From: Vibrio proteolyticus NBRC 13287
Lineage (GTDB): Bacteria; Pseudomonadota; Gammaproteobacteria; Enterobacterales; Vibrionaceae
Direction of reading: 5' to 3'
Length of the DNA stretch: 64,000 nucleotides
Assembly (NCBI RefSeq): GCF_000467125.1
Contig: NZ_BATJ01000004.1
Coordinates: 62,001 to 126,000 of the forward strand
The notes under the pieces are model-generated. The model did not search any database. It saw nothing but the letters and a program-made list of their open reading frames with translations, and had not been told where the DNA came from. Shown piece by piece: positions 9,512 through 21,201 of this stretch; within the stretch, counting starts at the first letter, position 1, and each line of letters opens with the position of its first letter. A program made the translations under genes and the position numbers.

Positions 9512-10846
9512 TTAACGGCCGTAGCCTTTCAGATTTGCCTTCTTCAACACAGAATCATACTGTTGTGACATCAGATGAGTCTGTACCTGTGCCATAAAGT
9601 CCATGATTACTACCACTACGATAAGTAGTGAAGTACCGCCGAAGTAGAAACGTACGTTCCACGCGACCATCATAAACTCTGGAATCAGACAGATAAAGGT
9701 AATGTACAGTGCACCAACTAGGGTAAGACGTGTCATTACTTTATCAATGTATTTCGCTGTCTGTTCACCTGGGCGGATACCGGGTACGAATGCACCGGAC
9801 TTCTTCAGGTTATCTGCTGTTTCACGCGGGTTGAAAACCAACGCCGTGTAGAAGAAACAGAAGAAAATAATCGCTGTTGCATAAAGCATGACATACAGAG
9901 GTTGACCCGGGCTTAGAGCCAAAGACACATCAGTTAACCAACCGAATGTGCTGCTCTCACCGTTCTGACCGAACCACTGAGCCAGTGTTCCTGGGAACAG
10001 GATAATGCTTGATGCAAAAATCGCTGGAATGACACCTGCCATGTTAATTTTCAGTGGCAAGTGAGTGCTTTGTGCAGCAAATACTTTGCGACCTTGTTGA
10101 CGCTTCGCGTAGTTCACGACGATACGACGCTGACCACGTTCCATGAAAACAACAAAGTAAATAACCGCAAAAGCCAGTACAGCAATCAACAGCAGAAGAA
10201 GTACATGCAATTCACCTTGACGCGCTTGCTCAATTGTTTGACCGATTGCTTTTGGCAATCCAGCAACAATACCTGCAAAGATCAGTAACGAAATACCGTT
10301 ACCAATTCCACGCTCTGTAATTTGTTCACCTAACCACATCAGGAACATGGTGCCGGTTACTAAACTTACGGTTGCAATTAGCGTAAACATGGTTTGGTTG
10401 ATAACAACCAGATTGTCGACCATGTTTGGTAGGCCAGTTGCGATACCTATTGCCTGGAATGTTGCAAGTACAAGCGTGCCGTAGCGTGTATATTGGCTGA
10501 TCTTACGACGGCCTGCTTCACCCTCTTTCTTGAGTTCCGCTAACGCTGGATGAACTACAGTCAGCAACTGGACAACAATCGACGCCGAAATATACGGCAT
10601 GATGCCCAGTGCCAAGATAGATGCACGCTCAAGAGCACCACCGGAGAACATGTTAAACATTTCAACGATGGTGCCTTTTTGCTGTTCGAACAAATCGGCA
10701 AGTACAGCTGCGTCAATACCAGGAATCGGCACGAAAGAGCCCGCTCGGAATACTAAAAGTGCACCTATTACGAATAGTAAGCGCGACTTCAGCTCACTCA
10801 AGCCGCTCTTAGCACTACGAAAATCTTGTCCTGGTTTCTTAGCCAT
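9512..10846 (-). CDS. secY: Protein translocase subunit SecY
   Basis: The 444-residue channel-forming subunit of the SecYEG inner-membrane translocon. About ten transmembrane helices are visible, with the conserved cytoplasmic loop [23 protein letters not shown] before TM9 and the plug/TM2 region [14 protein letters not shown]. It lies at the end of the spc operon between rplO and rpmJ, the standard position. Confidence 0.98.
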   Translation of the reverse strand: MAKKPGQDFRSAKSGLSELKSRLLFVIGALLVFRAGSFVPIPGIDAAVLADLFEQQKGTIVEMFNMFSGGALERASILALGIMPYISASIVVQLLTVVHPALAELKKEGEAGRRKISQYTRYGTLVLATFQAIGIATGLPNMVDNLVVINQTMFTLIATVSLVTGTMFLMWLGEQITERGIGNGISLLIFAGIVAGLPKAIGQTIEQARQGELHVLLLLLIAVLAFAVIYFVVFMERGQRRIVVNYAKRQQGRKVFAAQSTHLPLKINMAGVIPAIFASSIILFPGTLAQWFGQNGESSTFGWLTDVSLALSPGQPLYVMLYATAIIFFCFFYTALVFNPRETADNLKKSGAFVPGIRPGEQTAKYIDKVMTRLTLVGALYITFICLIPEFMMVAWNVRFYFGGTSLLIVVVVIMDFMAQVQTHLMSQQYDSVLKKANLKGYGR

Positions 10847-10866
10847 CTGTACCTCGTTCCTCGAGA

Positions 10867-11301
10867 TTATTCCTCGATTTTACCGCCTGCAGCTTCGATT
10901 GCAGCTTTAGCGCCTTTAGTCACGCGTAGACCTTTAACAGTCACTGCTTTGTTGATTTCGCCAGAAAGAACAACTTTAACGAATTCGATGTTCTTAGTAA
11001 CGATGTTAGCAGCTTTCAGGCTGTTCAGATCAACCACGTCACCTGTAACTTTCGCCAGCTCAGCTAGACGAACTTCAGCAGACACTAGGCTCTTACGAGA
11101 AGTGAAGCCGAACTTAGGCAGACGTTGTTTCAGAGGCATTTGACCGCCTTCAAAACCTGGACGAACTTTACCGCCAGAACGTGACTTTTGACCTTTGTGG
11201 CCGCGGCCACCAGTTTTACCAAGGCCAGAACCAATACCGCGACCTAGACGCTTCTTAGAAGGTTTAGATCCAGCAGCAGGTGATAGAGTATTCAAACGCA
11301 T
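10867..11301 (-). CDS. rplO: 50S ribosomal protein L15
   Basis: A 144-residue late-assembly protein. Start [20 protein letters not shown], with a long glycine/lysine/arginine-rich extension that threads into 23S rRNA ([18 protein letters not shown]), then a globular C-terminal domain. It lies 20 bases upstream of secY and 5 bases after rpmD. Confidence 0.97.
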   Translation of the reverse strand: MRLNTLSPAAGSKPSKKRLGRGIGSGLGKTGGRGHKGQKSRSGGKVRPGFEGGQMPLKQRLPKFGFTSRKSLVSAEVRLAELAKVTGDVVDLNSLKAANIVTKNIEFVKVVLSGEINKAVTVKGLRVTKGAKAAIEAAGGKIEE

Positions 11302-11306
11302 TCTGA

Positions 11307-11483
11307 TTACTCCTCAACTTTAACCATGTAGTAAACCTTGTTGATCATGCCGCGCACGCACGGAGTATCTTCAAGTTCTACTGTGTGGTTGATTTTACGA
11401 AGGCCTAGACCGCGCAAAGTAGCTTTGTGCTTAGGCAGGCGACCAATTGAGCTTTTAGTTTGAGTTACTTTAATAGTTGCCAT
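11307..11483 (-). CDS. rpmD: 50S ribosomal protein L30
   Basis: A 58-residue protein starting [20 protein letters not shown] and ending VYYMVKVEE. The length and sequence are standard for bacterial uL30. It lies between rpsE (5 bases) and rplO (5 bases). Confidence 0.95.
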
Positions 11484-11488
11484 GGTTC

Positions 11489-11992
11489 TTACTCCGAAAT
11501 AGCTTCAACAGTTAGACCACGTTTAGCAGCAACCATTTCTGGTGACTTCATGCTACCCAGAGCATCGATCGTTGCACGAACGATGTTGATTGGGTTAGTA
11601 GAACCGTACGCTTTAGACAGTACGTTATGTACACCAGCAACTTCTAGTACTGCACGCATCGCACCACCTGCGATAACACCAGTACCTTCTGCAGCAGGCT
11701 GCATGTAAACTTTAGAGCCCGAGTGGCGACCTTTCACTGGGTGGTGAAGAGTGCCTTCGTTCAGAGCGATCGTAGTCATGTTACGACGCGCTTTTTCCAT
11801 TGCTTTTTGGATCGCTGCAGGTACTTCACGAGCTTTGCCGTAACCGAAACCTACACGACCGTTACCGTCACCAACTACAGTCAGTGCAGTAAAGCTCATG
11901 ATTCGACCACCTTTAACCGTCTTAGATACACGGTTAACAGCGATTAGCTTTTCTTGCAAATCATTCGCTTGAACTTGTTGTTCTTTAGCCAT
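11489..11992 (-). CDS. rpsE: 30S ribosomal protein S5
   Basis: A 167-residue accuracy-of-translation protein. The N-terminal double-stranded-RNA-binding-like domain includes [16 protein letters not shown], the loop where spectinomycin-resistance changes occur in other bacteria. The second domain has [17 protein letters not shown] and [12 protein letters not shown]. Order rplR-rpsE-rpmD is standard. Confidence 0.98.
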
Positions 11993-12006
11993 CTTCCAAC
12001 CCTACC

Positions 12007-12360
12007 TTAGAATTTCAGACCAGCTTCGCGAGCAGATTCTGCCAGCGCCGCTACTCGACCGTGGTATTGGAAACCAGAACGATCAAATGCAACTGTTTCC
12101 ACGCCTTTTTCAAGAGCGCGCTCAGCAATAGCTTTACCTACCGCTTTAGCTGCATCAACGTTACCAGTGTTCTTAACTTGCTCACGGATCGCTTTTTCTA
12201 CAGTAGAAGCTGCTGCGATAACCTCAGAGCCGTTTGATGCGATAACCTGAGCGTACACGTGACGAGGAGTACGGTGTACTACTAGGCGAGTTGCACCCAG
12301 TTCTGCAATCTTACGACGTGCGCGTGTAGCACGACGGATGCGAGATGCTTTCTTATCCAT
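12007..12360 (-). CDS. rplR: 50S ribosomal protein L18
   Basis: The 117-residue 5S rRNA-binding protein, with basic N-terminus [20 protein letters not shown] and the conserved [16 protein letters not shown] and [17 protein letters not shown]. It acts with L5 in building the central protuberance. Confidence 0.98.
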   Translation of the reverse strand: MDKKASRIRRATRARRKIAELGATRLVVHRTPRHVYAQVIASNGSEVIAAASTVEKAIREQVKNTGNVDAAKAVGKAIAERALEKGVETVAFDRSGFQYHGRVAALAESAREAGLKF

Positions 12361-12369
12361 AGTGTTACC

Positions 12370-12903
12370 TTACTTCTTCTTAGCTTCTTTAGTACGCACA
12401 TTTTCATCTGCGTAACGAACACCTTTACCTTTGTAAGGCTCAGGCTCACGGTAAGAACGAATGTCAGCCGCAACCTGACCAACTAGCTGCTTGTCAGCAC
12501 CAGTCAGTACGATTTCAGTTTGGCTTGGACATTCAGCTTTAACACCCGCTGGCAACTCGTGCTCAACAGGGTGAGAGAAGCCCAGTGTCAGACCTACAGC
12601 GTTGCCTTTGATAGCAGCACGGTAACCAACACCTTTCAGTACTAGCTTCTTAGTAAAGCCTTCAGTAACACCAATAACCATGTTGTTCACTAGTGCACGA
12701 GCAGTACCTGCCTGTGCCCAAGCGTTAGCAACACCTTCGCGTGGACCGAAAGTAAGGTTGTTTTCTTCCTGAGCGATCACAACTGCATCGTTAACAACGC
12801 GAGTCAGTTCGCCTTTGGCACCTTTAACAGTGATTTCTTGGCCGTTTAGTTTCACCTCTACGCCAGCTGGAATAGCGACAGGTGCTTTAGCAACACGAGA
12901 CAT
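12370..12903 (-). CDS. rplF: 50S ribosomal protein L6
   Basis: A 177-residue protein made of two similar alpha/beta domains, located near the factor-binding site. It has the signature [20 protein letters not shown] at the C-terminus and [16 protein letters not shown] at the start. Genes lie 12 bases after rpsH and 9 bases before rplR. Confidence 0.98.
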   Translation of the reverse strand: MSRVAKAPVAIPAGVEVKLNGQEITVKGAKGELTRVVNDAVVIAQEENNLTFGPREGVANAWAQAGTARALVNNMVIGVTEGFTKKLVLKGVGYRAAIKGNAVGLTLGFSHPVEHELPAGVKAECPSQTEIVLTGADKQLVGQVAADIRSYREPEPYKGKGVRYADENVRTKEAKKK

Positions 12904-12915
12904 ATTCTACTCCTA

Positions 12916-13308
12916 TTACGCTACGTAGCAGATGATTTCACCACCAAGACCTGCTTTACGTGCAGCACGGTCTGACATCAGACCCTTGGAAGTTGAAACG
13001 ATAGCAACACCTAGACCACCCATTACAGATGGCAGCTCGTCTTTTTTCTTATAGACGCGCAGACCTGGGCGTGAAACACGCTTTAGTTGCTCGATTACTG
13101 GTTTCGCTTGGAAGTACTTAAGAGTAACTTCTAGCTCAGGTTTTACGTCGCCTTCAACAGCGAAATCAGTGATGTAACCTTCAGCTTTTAGCAGTGCAGC
13201 AATTGCAACTTTAAGCTTTGAAGAAGGCATTTTTACAGCAACTTTGTTTGCTGCCTGACCGTTACGAACACGGGTCAGCATATCCGAAATCGGATCTTGC
13301 ATGCTCAT
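12916..13308 (-). CDS. rpsH: 30S ribosomal protein S8
   Basis: A 130-residue primary 16S rRNA-binding protein. Start [21 protein letters not shown]-terminal [20 protein letters not shown] is the rRNA-binding signature. In E. coli, S8 is the translational repressor of the spc operon, acting near the rplE start. I did not verify the equivalent site here. Confidence 0.98.
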   Translation of the reverse strand: MSMQDPISDMLTRVRNGQAANKVAVKMPSSKLKVAIAALLKAEGYITDFAVEGDVKPELEVTLKYFQAKPVIEQLKRVSRPGLRVYKKKDELPSVMGGLGVAIVSTSKGLMSDRAARKAGLGGEIICYVA

Positions 13309-13337
13309 ATGATTTACTCCAAATGATTAAGTGGCAA

Positions 13338-13643
13338 TTACCAGCTAGCCTTACGAAGTCCAGGAATCTCGCCTTTCATGCAAGCTTCGCGAACTTTGAT
13401 ACGGCTCAGACCGAATTTACGTAGGTAACCGTGTGGACGACCAGTTTGGTTACAACGGTTGCGCTGACGTGACGCACTTGAATCACGTGGAAGAGATTGC
13501 AGTGTCAGAACCGCATTCCAACGATCTTCTTCAGATGCATTTACATCGCTGATGATAGCTTTAAGAGCAGCACGCTTTTCAGCGAACTTAGCTACAAGCT
13601 TCGCACGTTTAGCTTCACGTGCTTTCATTGATTGTTTAGCCAT
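13338..13643 (-). CDS. rpsN: 30S ribosomal protein S14 (long, zinc-free type)
   Basis: 101 residues, so it is the long form without the CxxC zinc ribbon of the short 61-residue type. Start [21 protein letters not shown]-terminal [19 protein letters not shown]. It assembles late into the 30S head. Confidence 0.97.
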
Positions 13644-13660
13644 AACAGTAACCCTTCACC

Positions 13661-14200
13661 TTACTTACGGAATGGGAAGTTAAAGGCAGCCAGCAGAGCA
13701 CGGCCTTCCTCATCGGAACCAGCAGACGTCGTGATAGTAATATCAAGACCGCGGACACGATCAACTTTATCAAAGTCGATTTCCGGGAAGATGATTTGCT
13801 CGCGAACGCCCATGCTGTAGTTACCGCGACCGTCAAAAGACTTAGCGCTAACACCACGGAAGTCACGTACACGTGGAAGAGCGATTGAGATCAGACGCTC
13901 CAAAAAATCCCACATGCGTTCGCCACGCAAGGTTACTTTACAACCGATTGGGTAGCCTTCACGGATTTTGAAACCTGCAACAGATTTACGCGCTTTAGTG
14001 ATAAGTGGCTTTTGACCAGAGATCGTTGCCATATCAGCAGCTGCGTTTTCCAGCAGTTTCTTATCGTTGATTGCTTCACCCACACCCATGTTCAGGGTGA
14101 TCTTTTCGATTCTAGGGACTTGCATGACGCTTGAGTAACCGAACTGTTTGGTCAGTTCAGCGACTACAGACGACTTGTAGTAATCATGCAGTTTCGCCAT
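13661..14200 (-). CDS. rplE: 50S ribosomal protein L5
   Basis: A 179-residue protein that binds 5S rRNA with L18 and contacts the P-site tRNA and S13. It shows [37 protein letters not shown] and [19 protein letters not shown]. It lies between rplX and rpsN in the spc operon. Confidence 0.98.
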   Translation of the reverse strand: MAKLHDYYKSSVVAELTKQFGYSSVMQVPRIEKITLNMGVGEAINDKKLLENAAADMATISGQKPLITKARKSVAGFKIREGYPIGCKVTLRGERMWDFLERLISIALPRVRDFRGVSAKSFDGRGNYSMGVREQIIFPEIDFDKVDRVRGLDITITTSAGSDEEGRALLAAFNFPFRK

Positions 14201-14224
14201 AGTAGAACTCCAAATTACTTCTAA

Positions 14225-14542
14225 TTAGTTAGAAACGGTTTCACCGTTAGACTTGAAGAAACGAACTTTTTTGCCGTCTTCAAAACGGAAACCGATACGG
14301 TCCGCTTTACCGGTTGCTGCGTTGAAAATCGCAATGTTAGAAACATCGATTGCTGCTTCTTGCTCAACGATACCGCCTTGGATACCTAGAGCAGGAACAG
14401 GTTTCTGGTGTTTCTTAACAAGGTTGATACCTTCAACGATAACTTTACCAGTTGCTAGAACCTTAGTTACTTTACCTTTCTTGCCTTTATCTTTACCGGC
14501 AAGAACGATCACTTCGTCGTTACGACGGATTTTAGCTGCCAT
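14225..14542 (-). CDS. rplX: 50S ribosomal protein L24
   Basis: A 105-residue assembly initiator with an N-terminal KOW motif ([19 protein letters not shown]). The frame extends upstream to 14584, but the ATG at 14542 (MAAKIRRND) is the conserved start and follows GGAGCACGC. Confidence 0.97.
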   Translation of the reverse strand: MAAKIRRNDEVIVLAGKDKGKKGKVTKVLATGKVIVEGINLVKKHQKPVPALGIQGGIVEQEAAIDVSNIAIFNAATGKADRIGFRFEDGKKVRFFKSNGETVSN

Positions 14543-14555
14543 CTTTGCGTGCTCC

Positions 14556-14927
14556 TTACAGAACTTCTGGAGCCAGTGAGACAATCTTCATGAATTTCGC
14601 ATTACGAAGTTCACGAGTCACTGGACCAAAGATACGTGTACCGACTGGTTGCTCAGTAGTGTTGTTCAACAATACACAAGCATTACGGTCGAAGCGAATG
14701 ACAGAACCGTCTGGACGACGTACGCCTTTACGGGTGCGAACTACCACCGCCTTCAGTACATCACCTTTTTTAACTTTACCGCGTGGAATTGCTTCCTTAA
14801 CAGTAACTTTGATGATGTCACCGATGTGTGCATAACGACGGTGAGAGCCACCCAGAACCTTAATACACATTACGCTGCGAGCGCCTGAGTTATCAGCAGC
14901 ATCCAGCATACTTTGCATTTGGATCAT
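14556..14927 (-). CDS. rplN: 50S ribosomal protein L14
   Basis: A 123-residue protein of the subunit interface, start [20 protein letters not shown], with the signature [21 protein letters not shown]. It is the first gene of the spc operon, after a separate promoter and the S10-operon terminator. Confidence 0.98.
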   Translation of the reverse strand: MIQMQSMLDAADNSGARSVMCIKVLGGSHRRYAHIGDIIKVTVKEAIPRGKVKKGDVLKAVVVRTRKGVRRPDGSVIRFDRNACVLLNNTTEQPVGTRIFGPVTRELRNAKFMKIVSLAPEVL

Positions 14928-14996
14928 GTTAGTGCTCCGCTAAATATTAAAACTAGACCCATCTCGGGTCGGGCTGCCTCTTTAAAAGGGACGCGA

Positions 14997-15005
14997 ATTG
15001 TACCA
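14997..15005 (-). promoter_or_regulatory. spc operon promoter, extended -10 type
   Basis: On the minus strand TGGTACAAT gives a TGn extended -10 (TACAAT at 14997-15002). No good -35 lies at 17 bases; a TTGACT occurs about 22 bases upstream. The TACCCA and T-rich stretch just upstream resemble the E. coli spc promoter region as I recall it. It drives rplN through rpmJ. Confidence 0.65.
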
Positions 15006-15028
15006 CCCTTTTTTATGATTGGGTAGTC

Positions 15029-15063
15029 AAAAAATAAACGGCCCCAAAAATTCTTTGGAGCCG
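15029..15063 (-). terminator. S10 operon terminator
   Basis: Imperfect stem GGCTCCAAA / TTTGGGGCC (15040-15062, one G-T pair), followed on the minus strand by GTTTATTTTTT. It lies about 25 bases after the rpsQ stop and just before the spc promoter. Confidence 0.85.
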
Positions 15064-15087
15064 CTTAAGTTCATAGAAGAAAAGAGA

Positions 15088-15342
15088 TTAAATCTTCGCC
15101 TTTTCTACTACGCGTACCAGAGTCCAAGACTTAGTCTTAGACAGTGGACGACACTCACGAATTTCAACAGTGTCGCCTAGGCCACACTCGTTGCTTTCAT
15201 CGTGTGCGTGAACTTTAGTCGTGCGCTTTACGTATTTACCGTAGATTGGGTGCTTTACGAAACGCTCGATAGCAACAACGATAGACTTGTCCATCTTGTC
15301 GCTAACTACACGACCTTGTTGAGTACGAATTTTGTCGCTCAT
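15088..15342 (-). CDS. rpsQ: 30S ribosomal protein S17
   Basis: An 84-residue OB-fold primary rRNA-binding protein ([20 protein letters not shown]). It is the last gene of the S10 operon. Its ATG overlaps the rpmC stop codon by one base (TAATG), indicating translational coupling. Confidence 0.97.
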   Translation of the reverse strand: MSDKIRTQQGRVVSDKMDKSIVVAIERFVKHPIYGKYVKRTTKVHAHDESNECGLGDTVEIRECRPLSKTKSWTLVRVVEKAKI

Positions 15343-15532
15343 TATGCGCCTGCCTTCTCAGTCAAAACAGTTTTCACACGTGCGATATCACGGCGTACAG
15401 CTTTCAGAGTATGAGTCTGCTGCAGTTGACCAGTCGCAGCCTGCATACGCAGGTTGAACTGTTCACGTAGCAAATTCAATAGCTCAGCGTTAAGCTCTTC
15501 AACGTTCTTTTCGCGTAGATCTTGTGCTTTCA

Positions 15533-15533
<1 letters not shown>
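15342..15533 (-). CDS. rpmC: 50S ribosomal protein L29
   Basis: A 63-residue helical hairpin protein near the peptide exit tunnel, start [20 protein letters not shown]. The ATG at 15533 overlaps the rplP stop (TGATG). A GTG codon just before it is in frame, but the ATG gives the family length. Confidence 0.96.
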
Positions 15534-16653
<1,120 letters not shown>

Positions 16654-16672
16654 TGCTTACTCTCCTAGTCTC

Positions 16673-17005
16673 TTAGCGATCTGCAACAACTACAGTGATG
16701 TGGCTTGAACGCTTCAAGATACGATCCGCACGACCTTTTGCACGAGGCATAATACGCTTCATGGTTGGGCCTTCATCTACGAAGATTTTAGCGACTGATA
16801 GATCGTCGATATCTGCACCTTCGTTGTGCTCCGCGTTCGCGATAGCTGACTCAAGAACTTTCTTGATCAGTTCAGCAGCTTTTTTGTTGCTGAACGTCAG
16901 AATTTCCAGAGCTTGGTCAACTGATTTACCACGAATTTGATCTGCAACTAAGCGAGCTTTCTGAGGCGAAATGCGAGCAAAGTTATGTTTAGCTACTGCT
17001 TCCAT
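16673..17005 (-). CDS. rplV: 50S ribosomal protein L22
   Basis: A 110-residue protein lining the peptide exit tunnel. The tunnel loop is near residues 80-98 ([18 protein letters not shown]), where macrolide-resistance changes occur in other species; it looks wild type here. The ATG at 17005 is used, though an adjacent ATG at 17008 is equally possible. Confidence 0.97.
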   Translation of the reverse strand: MEAVAKHNFARISPQKARLVADQIRGKSVDQALEILTFSNKKAAELIKKVLESAIANAEHNEGADIDDLSVAKIFVDEGPTMKRIMPRAKGRADRILKRSSHITVVVADR

Positions 17006-17015
17006 CATCTACTCC

Positions 17016-17297
<282 letters not shown>

Positions 17298-17314
17298 TTA
17301 TCCTCTTATATAGA

Positions 17315-18139
17315 TTACTTGTTACGACGACGTACGATGTACTTGTCAGTGCGTTTGTTCTTACGGGTCTTGAAGCCTTTAGTTGGCATACCCCAAGGAG
17401 ATACTGGGTGACGACCACCAGAAGTACGGCCTTCACCACCACCGTGTGGGTGGTCAACCGGGTTCATTACCACACCGCGAACGGTTGGACGAACACCGCG
17501 CCAGCGGTTTGCACCCGCTTTACCCAGTTCACGTAGCATGTGCTCAGAGTTACCTACTTCACCGATTGTTGCACGGCCTTCAGCAAGAACTTTGCGCATT
17601 TCGCCAGAACGTAGACGGATAGTTACGTACGCACCGTCGCGAGCAACGATTTGAGCGTAAGCACCAGCCGAACGAGCTAGCTGTGCACCTTTACCAGGCT
17701 TCAGTTCAACACAGTGTACAGTTGAACCTACTGGGATGTTGCGCATTGGCAGAGTGTTACCTGCTTTGATAGGCGCATCAACACCAGACTGGATCATATC
17801 ACCAGCTTGGATGCCTTTAGGTGCAATGATGTAACGACGCTCACCGTCTTTGTAAAGAACCAGAGCAATGTTTGCGCTACGGTTTGGATCGTATTCTAGA
17901 CGCTCAACTTTCGCTGGGATACCGTCTTTAGTACGTTTAAAGTCAATTACACGGTAGTGGTGTTTGTGACCACCGCCGATGTGACGTACTGTGATACGAC
18001 CGTTGTTGTTACGACCGCCGTTCTTAGAGTTTTTCTCTAGAAGAGGTGCGTAAGGCTTACCTTTGTGCAGGTCAGCGTTAACAACTTTAACAACGTGACG
18101 ACGACCAGCCGAAGTCGGCTTACATTTAACAATAGCCAT
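17315..18139 (-). CDS. rplB: 50S ribosomal protein L2
   Basis: A 274-residue primary 23S rRNA-binding protein, needed for subunit joining. The conserved C-terminal [14 protein letters not shown] contains the histidine implicated in peptidyl-transferase function. The length is standard. Confidence 0.98.
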   Translation of the reverse strand: MAIVKCKPTSAGRRHVVKVVNADLHKGKPYAPLLEKNSKNGGRNNNGRITVRHIGGGHKHHYRVIDFKRTKDGIPAKVERLEYDPNRSANIALVLYKDGERRYIIAPKGIQAGDMIQSGVDAPIKAGNTLPMRNIPVGSTVHCVELKPGKGAQLARSAGAYAQIVARDGAYVTIRLRSGEMRKVLAEGRATIGEVGNSEHMLRELGKAGANRWRGVRPTVRGVVMNPVDHPHGGGEGRTSGGRHPVSPWGMPTKGFKTRKNKRTDKYIVRRRNK

Positions 18140-18155
18140 TTCTCAACTACTCCTG

Positions 18156-18458
18156 TTATTCCGCGCCGCCAACGAAGTCAAGATCTTGACCTTCTTTCAA
18201 AGTAACGTACGCTTTTTTCACGTCTGAACGACGACCTTGGCGTAGACCTTGACGTTTGGTCTTACCCTTAGTGATAAGAGTATTTACAGACTTAACTTCA
18301 ACTTCAAATAGCTTTTCTACAGCTGCTTTGATCTCTTTTTTAGTTGCATCTTTTGCTACTTTGAAAACGATAGTGTTCGCTTTCTCAGCAGCCATAGTTG
18401 CTTTTTCAGAGATGTGCGGTGCACGTAGAACTTTTAGGATACGCTCTTCAGAAATCAT
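18156..18458 (-). CDS. rplW: 50S ribosomal protein L23
   Basis: A 100-residue protein at the tunnel exit, where trigger factor and SRP dock. It has [20 protein letters not shown] and the [20 protein letters not shown] loop. Its ATG overlaps the rplD stop by 4 bases (ATGA), indicating coupling. Confidence 0.97.
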   Translation of the reverse strand: MISEERILKVLRAPHISEKATMAAEKANTIVFKVAKDATKKEIKAAVEKLFEVEVKSVNTLITKGKTKRQGLRQGRRSDVKKAYVTLKEGQDLDFVGGAE

Positions 18459-19057
18459 GCTAGCATCTCCTCAACTTGCTTAACTGCTTCAGCAGTCATT
18501 ACAACTTTGTCGAACGCGATCAGTGAAACTGGGTCGATACCAGCAACGTCACGTGCGTCAACTTTGTATAGGTTACGAGCAGCTAGGAATAGATTCTCAT
18601 CTACTTCGCTAGTCACGATTAGAGCGTCCGTTAGCTCAAGCTCTTTCAGCTTAGCTACCAGCTCTTTAGTTTTTGGCGCTTCAACTGAGAAGTTATCAAC
18701 AACGATCAGACGCTCTTGACGAACCAGCTCAGAAAGAATGCTCTTCATAGCACCACGGTACATTTTCTTGTTTACTTTAACGCTGTGATCTTGTGGTTTC
18801 GCAGCAAAAGTAACACCACCTGTACGCCAGATTGGGCTACGGATTGTACCAGCACGTGCACGGCCAGTACCTTTTTGACGCCATGGCTTAGCGCCACCGC
18901 CAGAAACTTCTGAACGTGTTTTTTGAGCACGAGTACCTTGACGAGCACCTGATGCGTACGCAACAACTACTTGGTGTACAAGAGCTTCGTTGAACTCACG
19001 TCCGAAAGTAGTTTCGGAAACAGTTAGTGCATCAGCACCTTTAACCATCAATTCCAT
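18455..19057 (-). CDS. rplD: 50S ribosomal protein L4
   Basis: A 200-residue protein with a long tunnel loop ([20 protein letters not shown]). In E. coli, L4 also represses its own operon, causing transcription attenuation and translation block at the S10 leader. A long leader is present here upstream of rpsJ. Confidence 0.98.
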   Translation of the reverse strand: MELMVKGADALTVSETTFGREFNEALVHQVVVAYASGARQGTRAQKTRSEVSGGGAKPWRQKGTGRARAGTIRSPIWRTGGVTFAAKPQDHSVKVNKKMYRGAMKSILSELVRQERLIVVDNFSVEAPKTKELVAKLKELELTDALIVTSEVDENLFLAARNLYKVDARDVAGIDPVSLIAFDKVVMTAEAVKQVEEMLA

Positions 19058-19073
19058 TACTTACTCCTAGACG

Positions 19074-19703
19074 TTATGCTTTAACAGCTGGTTTGACGAT
19101 CACGTTACCGCCAGTTGAGCCAGGGACTGCACCTTTGATAAGAAGCAGGTTGCGCTCAGCGTCAACACGTACGATCTCCAGGTTTTGAGTCGTTACACGC
19201 TCAGCACCCATGTGACCTGCCATTTTCTTGCCTTTAAATACGCGACCTGGAGTCTGACATTGACCGATAGAACCAGGAGCACGGTGAGACAATGAGTTAC
19301 CGTGAGTCATATCTTGAGTGCGGAAGTTCCAACGCTTAACAGCGCCTTGGAAACCTTTACCCTTAGATGTACCAGTAACGTCTACTTTCTTAGTTTCGTT
19401 GAACAGTTCAACAGTCAGTTCAGCACCAACTTCAAACTCTTCACCGTTTTCCAAACGGAATTCCCAAAGACCGCGACCAGCTTCAACACCTGCTTTTGCA
19501 AAGTGACCAGCTTCTGGTTTAGTAACACGGTTAGCTTTCTTAGCGCCAGCAGTAACCTGAATTGCTGCGTAGCCGTCAGACTCAAGAGATTTAACTTGAG
19601 TAACGCGGTTCGCTTCAACTTCAACAACTGTTACTGGGATAGAAACGCCTTCTTCAGTAAATACGCGGGTCATGCCCACTTTACGACCGATTAGACCAAT
19701 CAT
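19074..19703 (-). CDS. rplC: 50S ribosomal protein L3
   Basis: A 209-residue primary assembly protein, start [20 protein letters not shown]. The finger that reaches the peptidyl-transferase centre contains the [20 protein letters not shown] region with the glutamine methylated by PrmB in E. coli. Confidence 0.98.
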   Translation of the reverse strand: MIGLIGRKVGMTRVFTEEGVSIPVTVVEVEANRVTQVKSLESDGYAAIQVTAGAKKANRVTKPEAGHFAKAGVEAGRGLWEFRLENGEEFEVGAELTVELFNETKKVDVTGTSKGKGFQGAVKRWNFRTQDMTHGNSLSHRAPGSIGQCQTPGRVFKGKKMAGHMGAERVTTQNLEIVRVDAERNLLLIKGAVPGSTGGNVIVKPAVKA

Positions 19704-19717
19704 TCTTCTAATCTCCC

Positions 19718-20296
<579 letters not shown>

Positions 20297-20301
20297 GCTG
20301 C

Positions 20302-20329
20302 ATTATACAGATCACAGTTTGACATGCAA
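20302..20329 (-). promoter_or_regulatory. S10 operon promoter
   Basis: Minus-strand -35 TTGCAT (20324-20329), a 16-base spacer, then a perfect -10 TATAAT (20302-20307). Transcript start is expected near 20295. It would drive rpsJ through rpsQ. Confidence 0.8.
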
Positions 20330-20390
20330 GCGCTGCTGGAAAAATAAACGCATAAATTGCCCCCCGAATGCGGTCTACAGCAAAGCCGCA

Positions 20391-20422
20391 GAAACAAAAA
20401 CGCAGCGGTGTTTACCGCTGCG
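20391..20422 (-). terminator. rlmB terminator
   Basis: Stem CGCAGCGGT / ACCGCTGCG with a 4-base loop (20401-20422), followed on the minus strand by TTTTTGTTTC. It ends the rnr-rlmB transcript 24 bases after the rlmB stop and insulates the S10 promoter. Confidence 0.88.
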
Positions 20423-20445
20423 CTTTGGGGGCTATCACTCGCTCA

Positions 20446-21186
20446 TCATATGCTGAGGCGTTGACGCACCGCTTCAAACAAACAGATGCCGGATGCCACT
20501 GACACGTTAAGGCTTGAGACACTGCCTGCCATCGGGATTTTGATCAGGTCATCACAGGTTTCGCGGGTCAAACGACGCATGCCATCCCCTTCCGCGCCCA
20601 TCACAATCGCCAGAGGACCCGTCAACTTAGCCTGGTAAATGTCGTGAGTGGCTTCGCCCGCCGTGCCGACAAACCACACGCCCTGCTCCTGCAATGCACG
20701 CATGGTGCGCGCCAGGTTGGTGACCCGCACGAGAGGCACGGTTTCGGCTGCGCCGCACGCCACTTTGCTGACCGTGGCATTCATCGCCGCCGATTTGTCT
20801 TTCGGCACGATCACTGCGGCCACTCCGGCTGCATCTGCGTTACGCAGACAAGCGCCGAGGTTGTGCGGATCAGTCACGCCATCAAGAACCAACAACAAAG
20901 GCGCGTCGTGTTGCGCCACGATGGTTTCCAGATCGTGTTCGTTCAGCTGCTTGGCCGGTTTCACCCGGGCGATCACGCCCTGATGATTGGCACCATGCGC
21001 TTTATCATCCAGCGCTTTGCGTCCCATGATCTGAATCGACACACCGATGTGTTGCAGTTGATTCAGAATGGGCAGCAGACGGTCGTCCTGACGCCCTTTC
21101 AGTACGAACGCTTCAATGAAACGTTCCGGCTCACGTTCCAGTACGGCTTTGACCGCATGGATACCGTAAATAAATTCATTACTCAT
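20446..21186 (-). CDS. rlmB: 23S rRNA (guanosine(2251)-2'-O)-methyltransferase RlmB
   Basis: A 246-residue SPOUT (TrmH-type) methyltransferase that modifies G2251 of 23S rRNA using S-adenosylmethionine. The N-terminal L30e-like substrate-binding domain ([22 protein letters not shown]) is followed by the knotted catalytic domain with [33 protein letters not shown] and [18 protein letters not shown]. It is downstream of rnr by 15 bases, the same pairing as in E. coli. Confidence 0.97.
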   Translation of the reverse strand: MSNEFIYGIHAVKAVLEREPERFIEAFVLKGRQDDRLLPILNQLQHIGVSIQIMGRKALDDKAHGANHQGVIARVKPAKQLNEHDLETIVAQHDAPLLLVLDGVTDPHNLGACLRNADAAGVAAVIVPKDKSAAMNATVSKVACGAAETVPLVRVTNLARTMRALQEQGVWFVGTAGEATHDIYQAKLTGPLAIVMGAEGDGMRRLTRETCDDLIKIPMAGSVSSLNVSVASGICLFEAVRQRLSI

Positions 21187-21201
21187 CAGTTAACCTAATT
21201 G